This document shows, piece after piece, positions 39,620-48,265 of a stretch of DNA of 64,000 nucleotides. This DNA is from Deinococcus sp. AJ005 (GTDB taxonomy: Bacteria > Deinococcota > Deinococci > Deinococcales > Deinococcaceae): contig NZ_CP044989.1 in assembly GCF_009017495.1 (NCBI RefSeq), forward strand, positions 316,022-380,021, written 5' to 3'. Every line of letters starts with the position of its first letter. The first letter of the stretch is position 1. Position numbers and translations under genes: made by a program. The notes below the pieces were generated by a model. It did no database searches. It saw only the letters and a program-made list of their open reading frames with translations, and was not told the origin of the DNA.

Positions 39620-41979
39620 AGCCCCTCGTCTCCCCACGGGCTGTAGGCATCGTCGGCCAGTTCCGGGGCGTCCAGCACGGCACGGCCCAGGTGCAGGCGG
39701 GCGGCGTCGGGGGCAGGCTGACGCAGGTACATCCGCAGGTCCCGCAGCAGCCGCTCGGCGGGGTGTGGGGCGAGCAGGCCGCGCGCGCCCACCGCGCGTT
39801 CCACAGCCTCGCAGGCCAGCAGACAGGCGTCCTCGGTGACTTCACGGGCCAGGGCGACGTAGGCCAGAACGCGCGGCAACTCGTCCGCCCCCTGTCCTTT
39901 TAAATGCGCGCCCTCCAGATGTGCTGCGCCGCGCAGGACCGTCTGCCACGCCGCTTCCAGCCGGGCTGCCACCGCACCAAAACGCAGGCGCTGGAGGTCG
40001 TCCCCGGTCCGTTCCAGTTGACGCAGTACATCCCGCCCGGCCTCCAGCACGGCGTCCGCGCCGCCCAGTTGCACGGCCAGAAAGCGCAATGCCCCCCCAC
40101 TGAACTCCGGCTGACGGTAATAGTCGCCCGGTTGTCCGATCACGTCGTCTGCGCCGAGATTCAGGCCCGTTAGGTCCACGCGGAAACTGACGGTGGGCCG
40201 CATACCCAGTGGCTGCCAGAAGGCCGGGTCAAAACGTTCGGGCGGCGCGGCGTGGGGCAGCAGCGCCAGCACCCGGCCCCCGCCCTGCGGCAATTCGGCG
40301 GGCAGCAGCGGGCAGGTCACGAAGTCCGCGCCGGAGGTAAAGGTCTTGCCACCGATGAGTGTCCAGCCCACGCCCGCCTCAGCCCGCTCCAGTCGCAGCC
40401 CCGGCCCATCCTCGGTGTTCCAGACGCCGAACAGTTCGCCGCGCCGGGCATCGGCCTCCGTGCGTTCGCGCTGTTCCTGAGAACCGTGGGTCTGGATCAG
40501 GTGCAGGGCATTGACGTGGCCCTCGTAGATCCGGCCCACTGGCAGGCTGGCGCGGCCCACCCGGCGTAACACGGCCAGCAGCCGCGCACCGGACAACCCC
40601 AGACCTCCGCTGGCTGTCGGCAGCGTTGCTTCCAGCAGCCCGGCCTCCCGCAGCGCCGCGAACGAGGCGGCAGGAAAGGCCCCGTCATGATCGCGGGCGG
40701 CGGCCTCGGCGGCAATGGCCGGGGCCGCGTGGGCCAGGCGTTCCAGCACGGTGCTGAGCGTGGCGGGTGCGGGGGCCAGCACGTCGATGTGTTCGGCGGC
40801 AGGCCGTTCGTGCTGTTCCTGGGCATGGTTCAGGGCGTCGACCAGCGGGCCGTGGGCGGCGCGGCCTCCCAGGGCGTCGGGGTAATCCCACAGTCCGTTG
40901 TGGCAGTGGCGGTCATCGTCCCAGCCGGGATGGTTGACCACCGGGTACAGGCAGGCGCCGTGGATGGGGACCCCACCCGCCCGCGCCGCCTCCACCTCGC
41001 GCGCCACTCCTGCGAACCACGGCGCACGCTCGCCGTCCTCGGCCCCGGTCTCGGCAATGACCAGCGGGCGGGTGTAGCGGGCATGGACCTCGGCCAGCAG
41101 CGCGCGCAGGGGACGGTGATCGGCGTCGCCCGGCGTCAGAAATTTCCGCAGATGCGCCTGCGGGTGGTGCCACCACTGGTTGTAGGGGTAGAAATTCAGG
41201 CCCACCACATCCACGTACTGCTCGCCGCCGCCCAGTTCCGGCAGCGTGCGGCCCAGCAGCATGTCCAGCGCCTCGAACTGCGAGGCGTGGCTGTGCCGGG
41301 CGGTCTCGACCTCCTCTGGCCGTTCAGGATGGGGAACGACGCTGATCAGCGGCTCGGCATGCAGGAAGCGCGCCGCCGGGTCAACCCCGCGTGCGGCGTC
41401 CATGCCCGACATGGCCGCCCGCACCAACTGGGCCTTGAGGGTCAGCCCGCGCCCCTGCGCGAAGGGATTCAGGTAGCCCACGTCACCGCCGCCCCAGGCC
41501 GTGAACGAGATCTCGTTGACCGGGCAGATCCACAGCGTCCCCTCGGTGTGCTCGCGCAAAAAACGGGCCGCCGCTGCCGCGTAACGGCCAAAGATGGCCG
41601 GAAAGTCGGGGGCGAACAGATCCACGAAATCGGGAAAGCCGTAATGCAACAGGTCCCAGACCACCTGCACCCCCGCCTCCCGCGCCGCCGTGACCTGGGC
41701 GAGCGCCGAGGAAAAGTCGTACTCGCCCGGCACCCGTTCGATCAGGTGCCAGCGCAGGCCGTCGCGTGCGGTCAGCAGGCCGCTGGCTGCCAGCCGGGCG
41801 TAGTCCTGCCCAGCAAAGCGGTCATGTGCGGTGGCGTCGATCACGTCGATGCGTCGCCCTGAAGGACGGCGCTGGGTGCTGCACTCGAACCCGCCCCAGT
41901 AAAAGGACTGGAACCCAGGAGGAAGGGCGGGGGCGGGCGGCCCGACAGGTGGCGGGGCGACGGCAGGAAGCGAGGTCAT
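39616..41979 (-). CDS. Fusion of a clan GH-A glycosidase domain with an acyl-CoA dehydrogenase domain
   Basis: 787 aa in one uninterrupted frame. Residues about 20-390 are a TIM-barrel glycosidase resembling GH1/beta-glucosidase-like proteins: FYWGGFECSTQRR, acid/base CPVNEISF (E156), DVVGLNFYPYNQWW, nucleophile PLVIAETGAEDG (E310). About 400-787 are an acyl-CoA dehydrogenase-like domain: AAEAAARDHDGAFPAASFAALREAGLL, then the FAD-contact stretch FGVWNTEDG, WTLIGGKTFTSGADF and a C-terminal helical bundle. The joining linker is short (about 390-400). The stop overlaps the PIG-L gene start. I know no characterised protein with this pairing; the two activities on one molecule are unexplained. Confidence 0.8.
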   Translation of the reverse strand: MTSLPAVAPPPVGPPAPALPPGFQSFYWGGFECSTQRRPSGRRIDVIDATAHDRFAGQDYARLAASGLLTARDGLRWHLIERVPGEYDFSSALAQVTAAREAGVQVVWDLLHYGFPDFVDLFAPDFPAIFGRYAAAAARFLREHTEGTLWICPVNEISFTAWGGGDVGYLNPFAQGRGLTLKAQLVRAAMSGMDAARGVDPAARFLHAEPLISVVPHPERPEEVETARHSHASQFEALDMLLGRTLPELGGGEQYVDVVGLNFYPYNQWWHHPQAHLRKFLTPGDADHRPLRALLAEVHARYTRPLVIAETGAEDGERAPWFAGVAREVEAARAGGVPIHGACLYPVVNHPGWDDDRHCHNGLWDYPDALGGRAAHGPLVDALNHAQEQHERPAAEHIDVLAPAPATLSTVLERLAHAAPAIAAEAAARDHDGAFPAASFAALREAGLLEATLPTASGGLGLSGARLLAVLRRVGRASLPVGRIYEGHVNALHLIQTHGSQEQRERTEADARRGELFGVWNTEDGPGLRLERAEAGVGWTLIGGKTFTSGADFVTCPLLPAELPQGGGRVLALLPHAAPPERFDPAFWQPLGMRPTVSFRVDLTGLNLGADDVIGQPGDYYRQPEFSGGALRFLAVQLGGADAVLEAGRDVLRQLERTGDDLQRLRFGAVAARLEAAWQTVLRGAAHLEGAHLKGQGADELPRVLAYVALAREVTEDACLLACEAVERAVGARGLLAPHPAERLLRDLRMYLRQPAPDAARLHLGRAVLDAPELADDAYSPWGDEGL

Positions 41980-42366
41980 GGCCCAGAGTGGCGCGGGGAA
42001 GGGGTGGCGCGGCTGTGGAGGGCATGAACTTTTCAGTAGGCTTTTGCCGCCAGGATGGCTTCGGTGGGCGACTCCTGTGAACAGCGGTGAGGGTATGAAG
42101 ATCTATCACGCGGCATGAGGCTGGAATATATCGGCTGGCAGGAACACGGATCTCTGGTTGCGCTCGGTTTGAGAATGTTGTTCTGGTGGACATCCTGACC
42201 GTATTTTGGAGGTCTTCAAAGCAAAAACGTGGAGACCAGCATCACCGATACCGGTCCCACGTCTTGGCCACGTTCACTTCTGTGCTGGATTGGCGATCCC
42301 GCAACTGGACTCTGGGCAGTCAATCCCCACCAGTCGCGGAAAAATCAGGACAGAAGGTCAGCCAAA
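41980..42366. other. Intergenic stretch, no gene seen
   Basis: 387 bp between two minus-strand genes. It should hold the promoter of the fusion gene and the end of the upstream operon. I see no clear hairpin terminator and no conserved open frame. Confidence 0.4.
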
Positions 42367-43713
42367 CTACACCTCGATCTTCAGCCGGGCAGCCTGATCC
42401 GTGATCTCGAACAGTTCGCTGTGGGGCGAGACCGTGATCTGCCCGTAGTTCTCCAGCAGGTCGCGGTAGGCGTGGGCCACTGGATTGGGCTTGCGGTCCA
42501 GGGTGTACAGACCGTTGGTGTTCACCGTTCCCTTTTTCTCGGCCAGTTGGATGTCCCAGTCGATCTGATCGGTCAGGCTGTACCAGGTAAAGCCCACCAC
42601 TGGGGTGCCCTCCTGACGCATCCGCAGGACGTTCATCCACTGTTTCCACAGCCAGATCGGGGCCTGCTCGAGGTCCGCGACGTTGGTCTCGGTGTGAAAG
42701 ACCGGCTTCTTGTAACGCTCGTAGTAGCCTTGGACGATCTGGTACCAGCCAAAGACGTCCTCACCGAAGATCACTTCCCCGTCGGGCTTGGTGATCTTCT
42801 CGTTGTGGCCGTAGTAGTCGCTGCCCATGATCTGATGGCCCGGCGGCTCTCCGGCCATGAACCAGTCGTACTCCTCGCGGGACAGGCCGTTGTCCATCAG
42901 GTACAGCAGAATGTCCGCGTCGGGCGTGACCGCGTAATTCAGGTCCAGCGAGAGAAACCGCAGCCGGTTTTGCAGCGAGATTTCCGGGCGGGGTTCCGCG
43001 CTGGCGTCGTGCATGTACTCGGCGCTCTCGGCCTGCACGATGATGGCGTCGGAGCGCACGCGGGCAATCGACTGACACGCCAGAATGTTGGCGGCCACCC
43101 CATGCTTGAGGGCGGTGACGAAGCCGCGTTCGGACTTGAGCTGCTCGTTCCACAGGCCGTCCTGCGCGCTGGCTTTGGCCGTCACGTAAATTTCGTTGAC
43201 GGGCGTGTAGTGCCGCACCCAGGGGTAGCGCCGCGCCACCGCCTCGGCGTACTCGGCAAAGTGGACCGGCAACTCCGGGTTCTGGAAATTGCCCAGCCAG
43301 TCCGGCACCCCGAAGTGCATCAGATCGAGGATAGGGGTGATCTCCAGCCGTTTCATCTCGGCCATCACCTGATCGGCAAATTCCCAGTCGTACTTGCCCG
43401 GACCCTGGTGAACGCGGTAATAGGGAAGGCCATACCGCAGGTACTTGAGGCCCAGATCCTTGACCAGATGCAGGTCCTCTTCCCAGCGCTCGTAGTGGTG
43501 GCATTCCTCCAGCTCGTCGCGCCGCACCTTGCCCTGTTCGATGGTGGGGTAGGAACACTCGATACCGGTGGCAAACATGAAGTTGCTGGCCTGTCCGGTG
43601 GGCAGACCCTTGCCGCTGCTGCCCCGCGCGCCGCCAAACTCGTCACCGAGATAATTGCCGTCGCCCAGCTCTTTTTTGATGATGTCCAGAAAACCCTTGC
43701 TCATAGCGAACAC
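42367..43713 (-). CDS. Clan GH-A (GH1-like) glycoside hydrolase
   Basis: 448 aa. Related to the glycosidase half of the fusion protein: FMFATGIECSYPTIEQGKV near residue 50, YLRYGLPYYRVH, acid/base HYTPVNEIYV (E174; classic GH1 has NEP), and nucleophile VFHTETNVADL (E342; classic TENG). FTWYSLTDQIDWD is the GH1-like aglycone-site strand. There is no signal peptide, so cytosolic. It starts 1 bp after the SDR gene's stop. The substrate is unknown. Confidence 0.82.
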   Translation of the reverse strand: MFAMSKGFLDIIKKELGDGNYLGDEFGGARGSSGKGLPTGQASNFMFATGIECSYPTIEQGKVRRDELEECHHYERWEEDLHLVKDLGLKYLRYGLPYYRVHQGPGKYDWEFADQVMAEMKRLEITPILDLMHFGVPDWLGNFQNPELPVHFAEYAEAVARRYPWVRHYTPVNEIYVTAKASAQDGLWNEQLKSERGFVTALKHGVAANILACQSIARVRSDAIIVQAESAEYMHDASAEPRPEISLQNRLRFLSLDLNYAVTPDADILLYLMDNGLSREEYDWFMAGEPPGHQIMGSDYYGHNEKITKPDGEVIFGEDVFGWYQIVQGYYERYKKPVFHTETNVADLEQAPIWLWKQWMNVLRMRQEGTPVVGFTWYSLTDQIDWDIQLAEKKGTVNTNGLYTLDRKPNPVAHAYRDLLENYGQITVSPHSELFEITDQAARLKIEV

Positions 43714-43714
43714 C

Positions 43715-44584
43715 TCATGAAGACAGCTTCCCGCCGGTCACATGCAGCAGTGAACCGGTCACGAAAGAGCTGTCCTGGCAGGCCAGATACACGTAGGCGG
43801 GGGCCAGTTCCTCGGGCTGTCCGGGACGGCCCAGTGCCACCTCGTGACCGAACTTCTGAACCTCTTCCAGCGGCATGGTGCCGGGGATATTCGGGGTCCA
43901 GACCGGACCGGGCAGCACCGCGTTGATGCGGACACCGTTGTCCAGCTCACCGAATTGCAGCGCCAGCGACTTGGTCAGCGCGTGGATGCCAGCCTTGGAA
44001 GCGGTGTAGTCCACCAGGATGGGATTGCCTGTCTCACCGACAATTGAGCCGGAGTTGACGATGGCGTCGCCCTCCTTGAGGTGCGGCAGCGCGGCCTGGA
44101 TCATGAATACATAGCCGAACAGGTTGGTTTCCAGCGTGCGCCGGAGTTGTTCCTCGCTGATGTCCAGGATGCTGCTTTGCGCCGCCTGATACGCGGCGTT
44201 GTTCACCAGCACGTTCAGGCCGCCGTATCTATCCACAGTTTGCTGCACGGCGTCCAGGCACGCGGCCTTACCCCGCACGTCGGCCTTGATCACCAGGCAC
44301 TGGCCGCCGCGCTCCTCCACCATCTGCTTGGTGGTCTGTGCGTCGCCATCGTTCTCGTTGTAGACGATGGCGACCAGCGCGCCTTCAAGCGCGAAGGCCA
44401 GGGCCACAGCGCGGCCAATGCCGGAATCTGCGCCAGTAATCAGGGCAATCTTGCCCTTCAGTTTGTCGGCGGCCCTGTACTCTTTCAGCTCGGTCTGCGG
44501 CTGAATGTCCATCTCGGACTGCTTGGCGGGATAGGGCAGAAGCTGGGCGTTTTTGAAATCTTCGGATTTGGGTCTGTCGGGCAC
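43715..44584 (-). CDS. SDR-family oxidoreductase (YhxC/general-stress type)
   Basis: 289 aa. A ~40-residue N-terminal extension (FKNAQLLPYPAKQSEMDIQPQTELKEY) typical of the YhdF/YhxC stress dehydrogenases precedes the Rossmann motif ALITGADSGIGRAVALAFA. Catalytic Ser in IVNSGSIVG and the YTASKAG (YxxxK) pair are present, with NNAAYQ. It reduces or oxidises a sugar or aldehyde with NAD(P). It heads the operon with the GH1-like gene. Confidence 0.9.
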   Translation of the reverse strand: MPDRPKSEDFKNAQLLPYPAKQSEMDIQPQTELKEYRAADKLKGKIALITGADSGIGRAVALAFALEGALVAIVYNENDGDAQTTKQMVEERGGQCLVIKADVRGKAACLDAVQQTVDRYGGLNVLVNNAAYQAAQSSILDISEEQLRRTLETNLFGYVFMIQAALPHLKEGDAIVNSGSIVGETGNPILVDYTASKAGIHALTKSLALQFGELDNGVRINAVLPGPVWTPNIPGTMPLEEVQKFGHEVALGRPGQPEELAPAYVYLACQDSSFVTGSLLHVTGGKLSS

Positions 44585-44917
44585 GGGGCCTCCTTCTGTC
44601 GAGTGCCATGCTGTGACAGACGGCGTGGCACTTGTGTCTCATGTGCTACGCGGCGGCGTTGTTTCAAGAAATGCTGAAGGGAAGCGGAATCATGACCAAT
44701 TTGGAGAGCCATACCTTCCTCTCACAGCACAGAAACACAGCGTGGATCAGCTCAGATTGATTTCTGAGGGCGATCAGGTTTCGCGTAGATCCTCAGTCGC
44801 AGGGTTTGACATTCCATCGAGGACAACTTTTTCAAGCGTTGGCCCAATGCGCGTCACCTGATGATCCGGCCGTAGCAATGCTCTTCGGTTGAGACGAGTT
44901 GCGATAAAAAGACCACT
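44585..44917. other. Intergenic stretch before an aquaporin remnant, no gene seen
   Basis: 333 bp. It holds an imperfect hairpin, AGTGCCATGC with GCGTGGCACT (about 44601-44634), just upstream of the SDR gene, which may lie in its 5' leader. Otherwise I see nothing. Confidence 0.35.
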
Positions 44918-45190
44918 TTGATGACCGGGTGGAATACACGGCTGCTGCTGGTGATCCTCGCCACAGCCAAGCGTAAGGCCGAGGTAGGGTCTCAGGTAGA
45001 ACTGGTCATCGCTGGAACCCTGGGATTGTGCCTGTTCACGGCGGGCAGCGTCTCCACCATCGGGGTTAATCCCACCCGCACTTTGGCCACGGGACTCACG
45101 TACCTGCTACGCGGTTCGCTGAATCAACAAGAACAGGAAACGGCCAGCAGGCAGCCGGAGGACGGGGCACTGGCGGCTGAAGACGGTTGA
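44918..45190 (+). pseudogene. Aquaporin (MIP family) C-terminal remnant
   Basis: 90-residue open frame. LLLVILATAKRKAEVGSQ, then VELVIAGTLGLCLFTAGSVS and IGVNPTRTLATGL match the last third of AqpZ-type channels, where the second NPA box (NPARS/T) appears here as NPTRT. The first half with the other NPA box is absent and upstream DNA does not encode it. The hydrophilic end (NQQEQETASRQPEDG) is not typical. Confidence 0.55.
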
Positions 45191-45264
45191 CCCCCTCAAG
45201 TTTCTGGCCTCGGAGAACACAACATTCCGCGCCGCACGGCTGGCTTGTCACCGCTGCCCATCAC

Positions 45265-45296
45265 AAAAACTGCCGGAAAGCATGATGCCCCGGCAG
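45265..45296 (-). terminator. Intrinsic terminator of the secreted Dps gene
   Basis: Read on the minus strand: CTGCCGG, 13-nt loop, CCGGCAG, then TTTTT (45265-45269). It lies about 20 bp after the dps stop. Confidence 0.75.
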
Positions 45297-45315
45297 AATC
45301 GGTGGAAGATTGGGT

Positions 45316-46026
45316 CTATTTGCCGCGTAAGGGCACCGGCGTGTTGTTGATGTCGGAGCCACTGTTGGGGTCCGTCGGCGTATTTTGAAGGAAGGCGCGC
45401 ATCTGCCACTGGTACTTCTCGATGCCCGCCTCTACTTCCTGCAACTGATTGGCGGTGGTGGGATCTGCCTTCTCCACGTCCCCAATACGCTGGAAGATAC
45501 GCTGACCCACGGTTTCGTACTGATAGATGAAGAACTGGATCACCTGGGCGTCGTCAATGAAACCGCCCGGAATCTCTGGCAGACGCGAGCTGGCGACGAT
45601 GGTGATGGCCCGCCCGTCGCTGGACGCGCCCACCGAGAGCATGCGTTCCGCCGTGTCGTCAGCGTACTTGCTGATGCCCTCATAGTGGTCCTGAAGCAGC
45701 TCATGCAGGGTGTAGAACAGCGTGCCGGACACGTTCCAGTGCGCCTGCTTGGTCTGGAGTTGCAGCGCCTGCAATTCGGTGAGGGTGTTCTGCAACGCGG
45801 CCACGCTCTTTTGCAGGTTGTCGGTGCCGGACGACGGCAGGCGGCTGGGCACGTTATACGGCAGCGGTGAGGCGGTCTTGGTGCTCTGCGCGCTGGGCTG
45901 GCCGGTGTTGGGCTGCGGCATGTTGACGCTGGTGGCCGGAATCTGGCTGGCTGCTGACTGCGCGCCAGCGCCTCCGGCCAGGGCGGAACCGAACAGCAGG
46001 ACGGAAAGAAGCAGGGTCTGTTTCAT
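45316..46026 (-). CDS. dps2: Dps-family ferritin with signal peptide (Dps2-like)
   Basis: 236 aa. The first ~22 residues (MKQTLLLSVLLFGSALAGGAGA) form a signal peptide. A ~45-residue Pro/Ser/Thr-rich linker follows, then the Dps four-helix bundle with the ferroxidase residues in QTKQAHWNVSGTLFYTLHELLQDHYEGISKYADDTAERML (H-W-N, D, E). The C-terminal tail is extended. The D. radiodurans homologue is a megaplasmid-encoded Dps that binds iron and DNA outside the usual cytosolic setting. It probably protects the envelope from iron and peroxide. Terminator at 45265. Confidence 0.9.
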   Translation of the reverse strand: MKQTLLLSVLLFGSALAGGAGAQSAASQIPATSVNMPQPNTGQPSAQSTKTASPLPYNVPSRLPSSGTDNLQKSVAALQNTLTELQALQLQTKQAHWNVSGTLFYTLHELLQDHYEGISKYADDTAERMLSVGASSDGRAITIVASSRLPEIPGGFIDDAQVIQFFIYQYETVGQRIFQRIGDVEKADPTTANQLQEVEAGIEKYQWQMRAFLQNTPTDPNSGSDINNTPVPLRGK

Positions 46027-46189
46027 GGGGGTTCTCCAAAGAAAGTTGGGGGGTGGATGGGCGGACAGGGGTGAGGTTAGGCAGCCGATGTTAGACGAAT
46101 ACCAGAAAGGGCCGGGGTTAAAGGCGGCGTGAAAAAGCCTTTAAGGGACGCCCTTTTTCGATTGTGGTCTGGCACGCTAGGTTAGGAGG

Positions 46190-46246
46190 ATGATCGCCTT
46201 GCACCTGCCGCTTTTCCTGTGCCTGCCCCTCCAGCAGCGGGGCTGA
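46190..46246 (+). CDS. Short leader ORF before the response regulator
   Basis: ATG at 46190 directly after TTAGGAGG, encoding 18 residues (MIALHLPLFLCLPLQQRG), with the TGA at 46244-46246 and the regulator's ATG at 46249. The regulator has only a weak site of its own (GAGG inside the leader's end), whereas the leader has a strong one. Translation of the regulator is probably coupled to the leader. Leucine/proline-rich content leaves attenuation possible. Confidence 0.5.
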   Translation: MIALHLPLFLCLPLQQRG

Positions 46247-46248
46247 GG

Positions 46249-46908
46249 ATGCGGCTGCTGCTCGTGGAGGACGACGGACGCATTGCCCAGCCGACAGCAC
46301 GCGCCTTGAGGGACGCTGGGCATCAAGTGCAGATCGCGCCGGACGGCGTGCAGGGGCTGACCCTGGCCCGCAGCGGGGATTTTGACGCCGCACTGCTGGA
46401 CGTGTGGCTGCCTGGTCTGGACGGCTTCGAGGTGGCCCGTACCTTGCGCGCCGAGGGCAGCGAGTTGCCGCTGATCTTCGTAACCGCCCGCAGCGCCCTG
46501 CCAGACCGCGTGGAGGGGTTGGATCTGGGCGGCGACGCCTACCTGTCCAAACCCTACGAACTGCCCGAACTGCTGGCCCTCCTACGGGCGGTGGTGCGGC
46601 GTGGCGAGCGGGTCCGCAGCGCGCGGGTGCCGTTTGCGGACGGGGCCGGGCTGCTGGATGCCGGGCGGCGCGAGGTCTGGTGGCACGGTGAGACGGTGGG
46701 CTTCACCGCCCGCGAATACGGCCTCCTGGAAGCGCTGGCACTGGCGCGTGGGCGCTGGTTTACCCGCCAGGAACTGCTCTCCAAGGTGTGGGGACCGGAC
46801 TTCAGCGGCGAGGAGCGGGTGGTGGACGTGTATGTCAGTTACCTGCGCCGCAAACTCTCGCCAGAAGCGCTGCTCAGTTCACGCGGCCTGGGATATCAGC
46901 TCCCATGA
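46249..46908 (+). CDS. OmpR-family response regulator
   Basis: 219 aa. Receiver domain with acidic pair LLVEDDGRI, phosphoryl-acceptor D in AALLDVWLPGLDGF (D51), T/S in LIFVTARSAL and K in GDAYLSKPYELPELLALL. The winged-helix effector has FTAREYGLLEALALARGRWFTRQELLSKVWG and the VVDVYVSYLRRKL helix. It is transcribed with the histidine kinase 34 bp downstream. Target unknown; divergent from the secreted Dps gene. Confidence 0.92.
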   Translation: MRLLLVEDDGRIAQPTARALRDAGHQVQIAPDGVQGLTLARSGDFDAALLDVWLPGLDGFEVARTLRAEGSELPLIFVTARSALPDRVEGLDLGGDAYLSKPYELPELLALLRAVVRRGERVRSARVPFADGAGLLDAGRREVWWHGETVGFTAREYGLLEALALARGRWFTRQELLSKVWGPDFSGEERVVDVYVSYLRRKLSPEALLSSRGLGYQLP

Positions 46909-46942
46909 GATCTCCAGGGCCAAGGCTGGGCCGAAGGGAAGG

Positions 46943-48265
46943 ATGAAGCCAACCGTGACCATCCGCGCCCGCCTGGCGCTGGGCGTCGCCGCCATCACGG
47001 TTCTCGTGGTGCTGGCGGTGGCCGCCGTGCAGTTCCTGGCACTACGCTCGTTTCTGGTGGGAGCCGAGTACGAGCGGCTGGAAATGCTGCTGCCACGCCT
47101 GGAGCAGACGCTGAACACCCTCCCAGCCTCGTCTACAGGACTGCGCGTGTTGGAGACCCTGCCGCGCACCGTGGACGTGAGGGTCATCCGGGAAGATCAG
47201 GTGGTGGCCGTGACCCCCGAGTTTCCGCCGATTGCCCTGACGCTCCCCATTGGCCGCTCACGGCGCGCGGGCCATGACGTGTTGATCTCCACTTTCAACC
47301 TGAACGGCACGCTGGCGACAGCGCAACTGGCCAGCGACGTGCTGGGGGTGGTCAATCCGCTGCGCGCGTACCTGCGAAGTCTGGCAGTGGCCGTTCCAGT
47401 CTCAGCGGCCCTGGCGGCGCTCCTGAGTTTTTTGCTGGCTGGACGCCTCCTCAAACCCCTGGAACGTCTGACGGCGGCGGCGGCGGCCATAGGCCGGGGC
47501 GGCAACCTGCGCGCCACGCTGCCTGGCGCGAACCGGGGTGACGAGGTGGGCCGCCTCGCGGGCGTGCTGCAAACCTCGTTCGGGCAGGTGGCCGAGACCC
47601 GCGAGCGCGAGGAGACCTTTACATACGCCGCCGCCCATGACCTGCGCTCGCCGCTGACCGCCATGAAGACCCGCCTTCAGGGCGCACTCAGCGGCCCACG
47701 TTCAGAGACTGAGCTGCGTGAGGAACTGGGCGAGGTGCTTTCAGACCTGGAGCGTATGCGCCGCCTGAGCGAGCAATTGCTGCTGCTGGCACGGGGCGAG
47801 CGTGATATTCAGCGGCGTCCGCTGGAGCTGGCCCGTCTGGCCGGGGAGGCGGTGGACCGGGCGCGTGAACTGGCCCCAGACCTGCCCCTGGAGTTCGGCA
47901 CGGTGGGCGTGACCTGGATTCTGGGGGACGAGGCGCTGCTCTCGCCCCTGCTGGATAATCTGATCGGCAACAGCCTGCGCTACGGCGGCGGCGCGGCCAT
48001 GAAGATGACCGTGACTGGTACGCCGTTCGGGGTGGCCCTGAGCATGGTGGATGGTGGTCCTGGTGTCCCCACTGCAGCGCTCTCTCATCTGACCACCGCT
48101 TTCTATCAGGTGGGCGCGGCCCGCAGCGGTCAGGGCAACGGTCTGGGCCTTGCCATTGCCCAGCGCGTCGCGCAACTCCACGGGGCCAGACTTGACCTGG
48201 CGCCGGTTGACCCCAGCGGCCTGCGCGTCACGGTGACCTTTCCGCAGACTGCCGAGCGCGATTGA
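46943..48265 (+). CDS. Sensor histidine kinase of the OmpR-type pair
   Basis: 440 aa with GGGAAGG before the ATG. Membrane segments at about 13-35 and 150-172 enclose a ~115-residue extracytoplasmic sensor. HAMP region follows (GRLLKPLERLTAAAAAIG). Phospho-acceptor His in TYAAAHDLRSPLTAMKTRL, N box LLDNLIGNSLRYGGG, G boxes MVDGGPGVP and GQGNGLGLAIAQ. The TGA stop codon is part of the terminal repeat of the MITE-like element inserted at 48265, so the native C-terminus may have been slightly different. Confidence 0.9.
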   Translation: MKPTVTIRARLALGVAAITVLVVLAVAAVQFLALRSFLVGAEYERLEMLLPRLEQTLNTLPASSTGLRVLETLPRTVDVRVIREDQVVAVTPEFPPIALTLPIGRSRRAGHDVLISTFNLNGTLATAQLASDVLGVVNPLRAYLRSLAVAVPVSAALAALLSFLLAGRLLKPLERLTAAAAAIGRGGNLRATLPGANRGDEVGRLAGVLQTSFGQVAETREREETFTYAAAHDLRSPLTAMKTRLQGALSGPRSETELREELGEVLSDLERMRRLSEQLLLLARGERDIQRRPLELARLAGEAVDRARELAPDLPLEFGTVGVTWILGDEALLSPLLDNLIGNSLRYGGGAAMKMTVTGTPFGVALSMVDGGPGVPTAALSHLTTAFYQVGAARSGQGNGLGLAIAQRVAQLHGARLDLAPVDPSGLRVTVTFPQTAERD

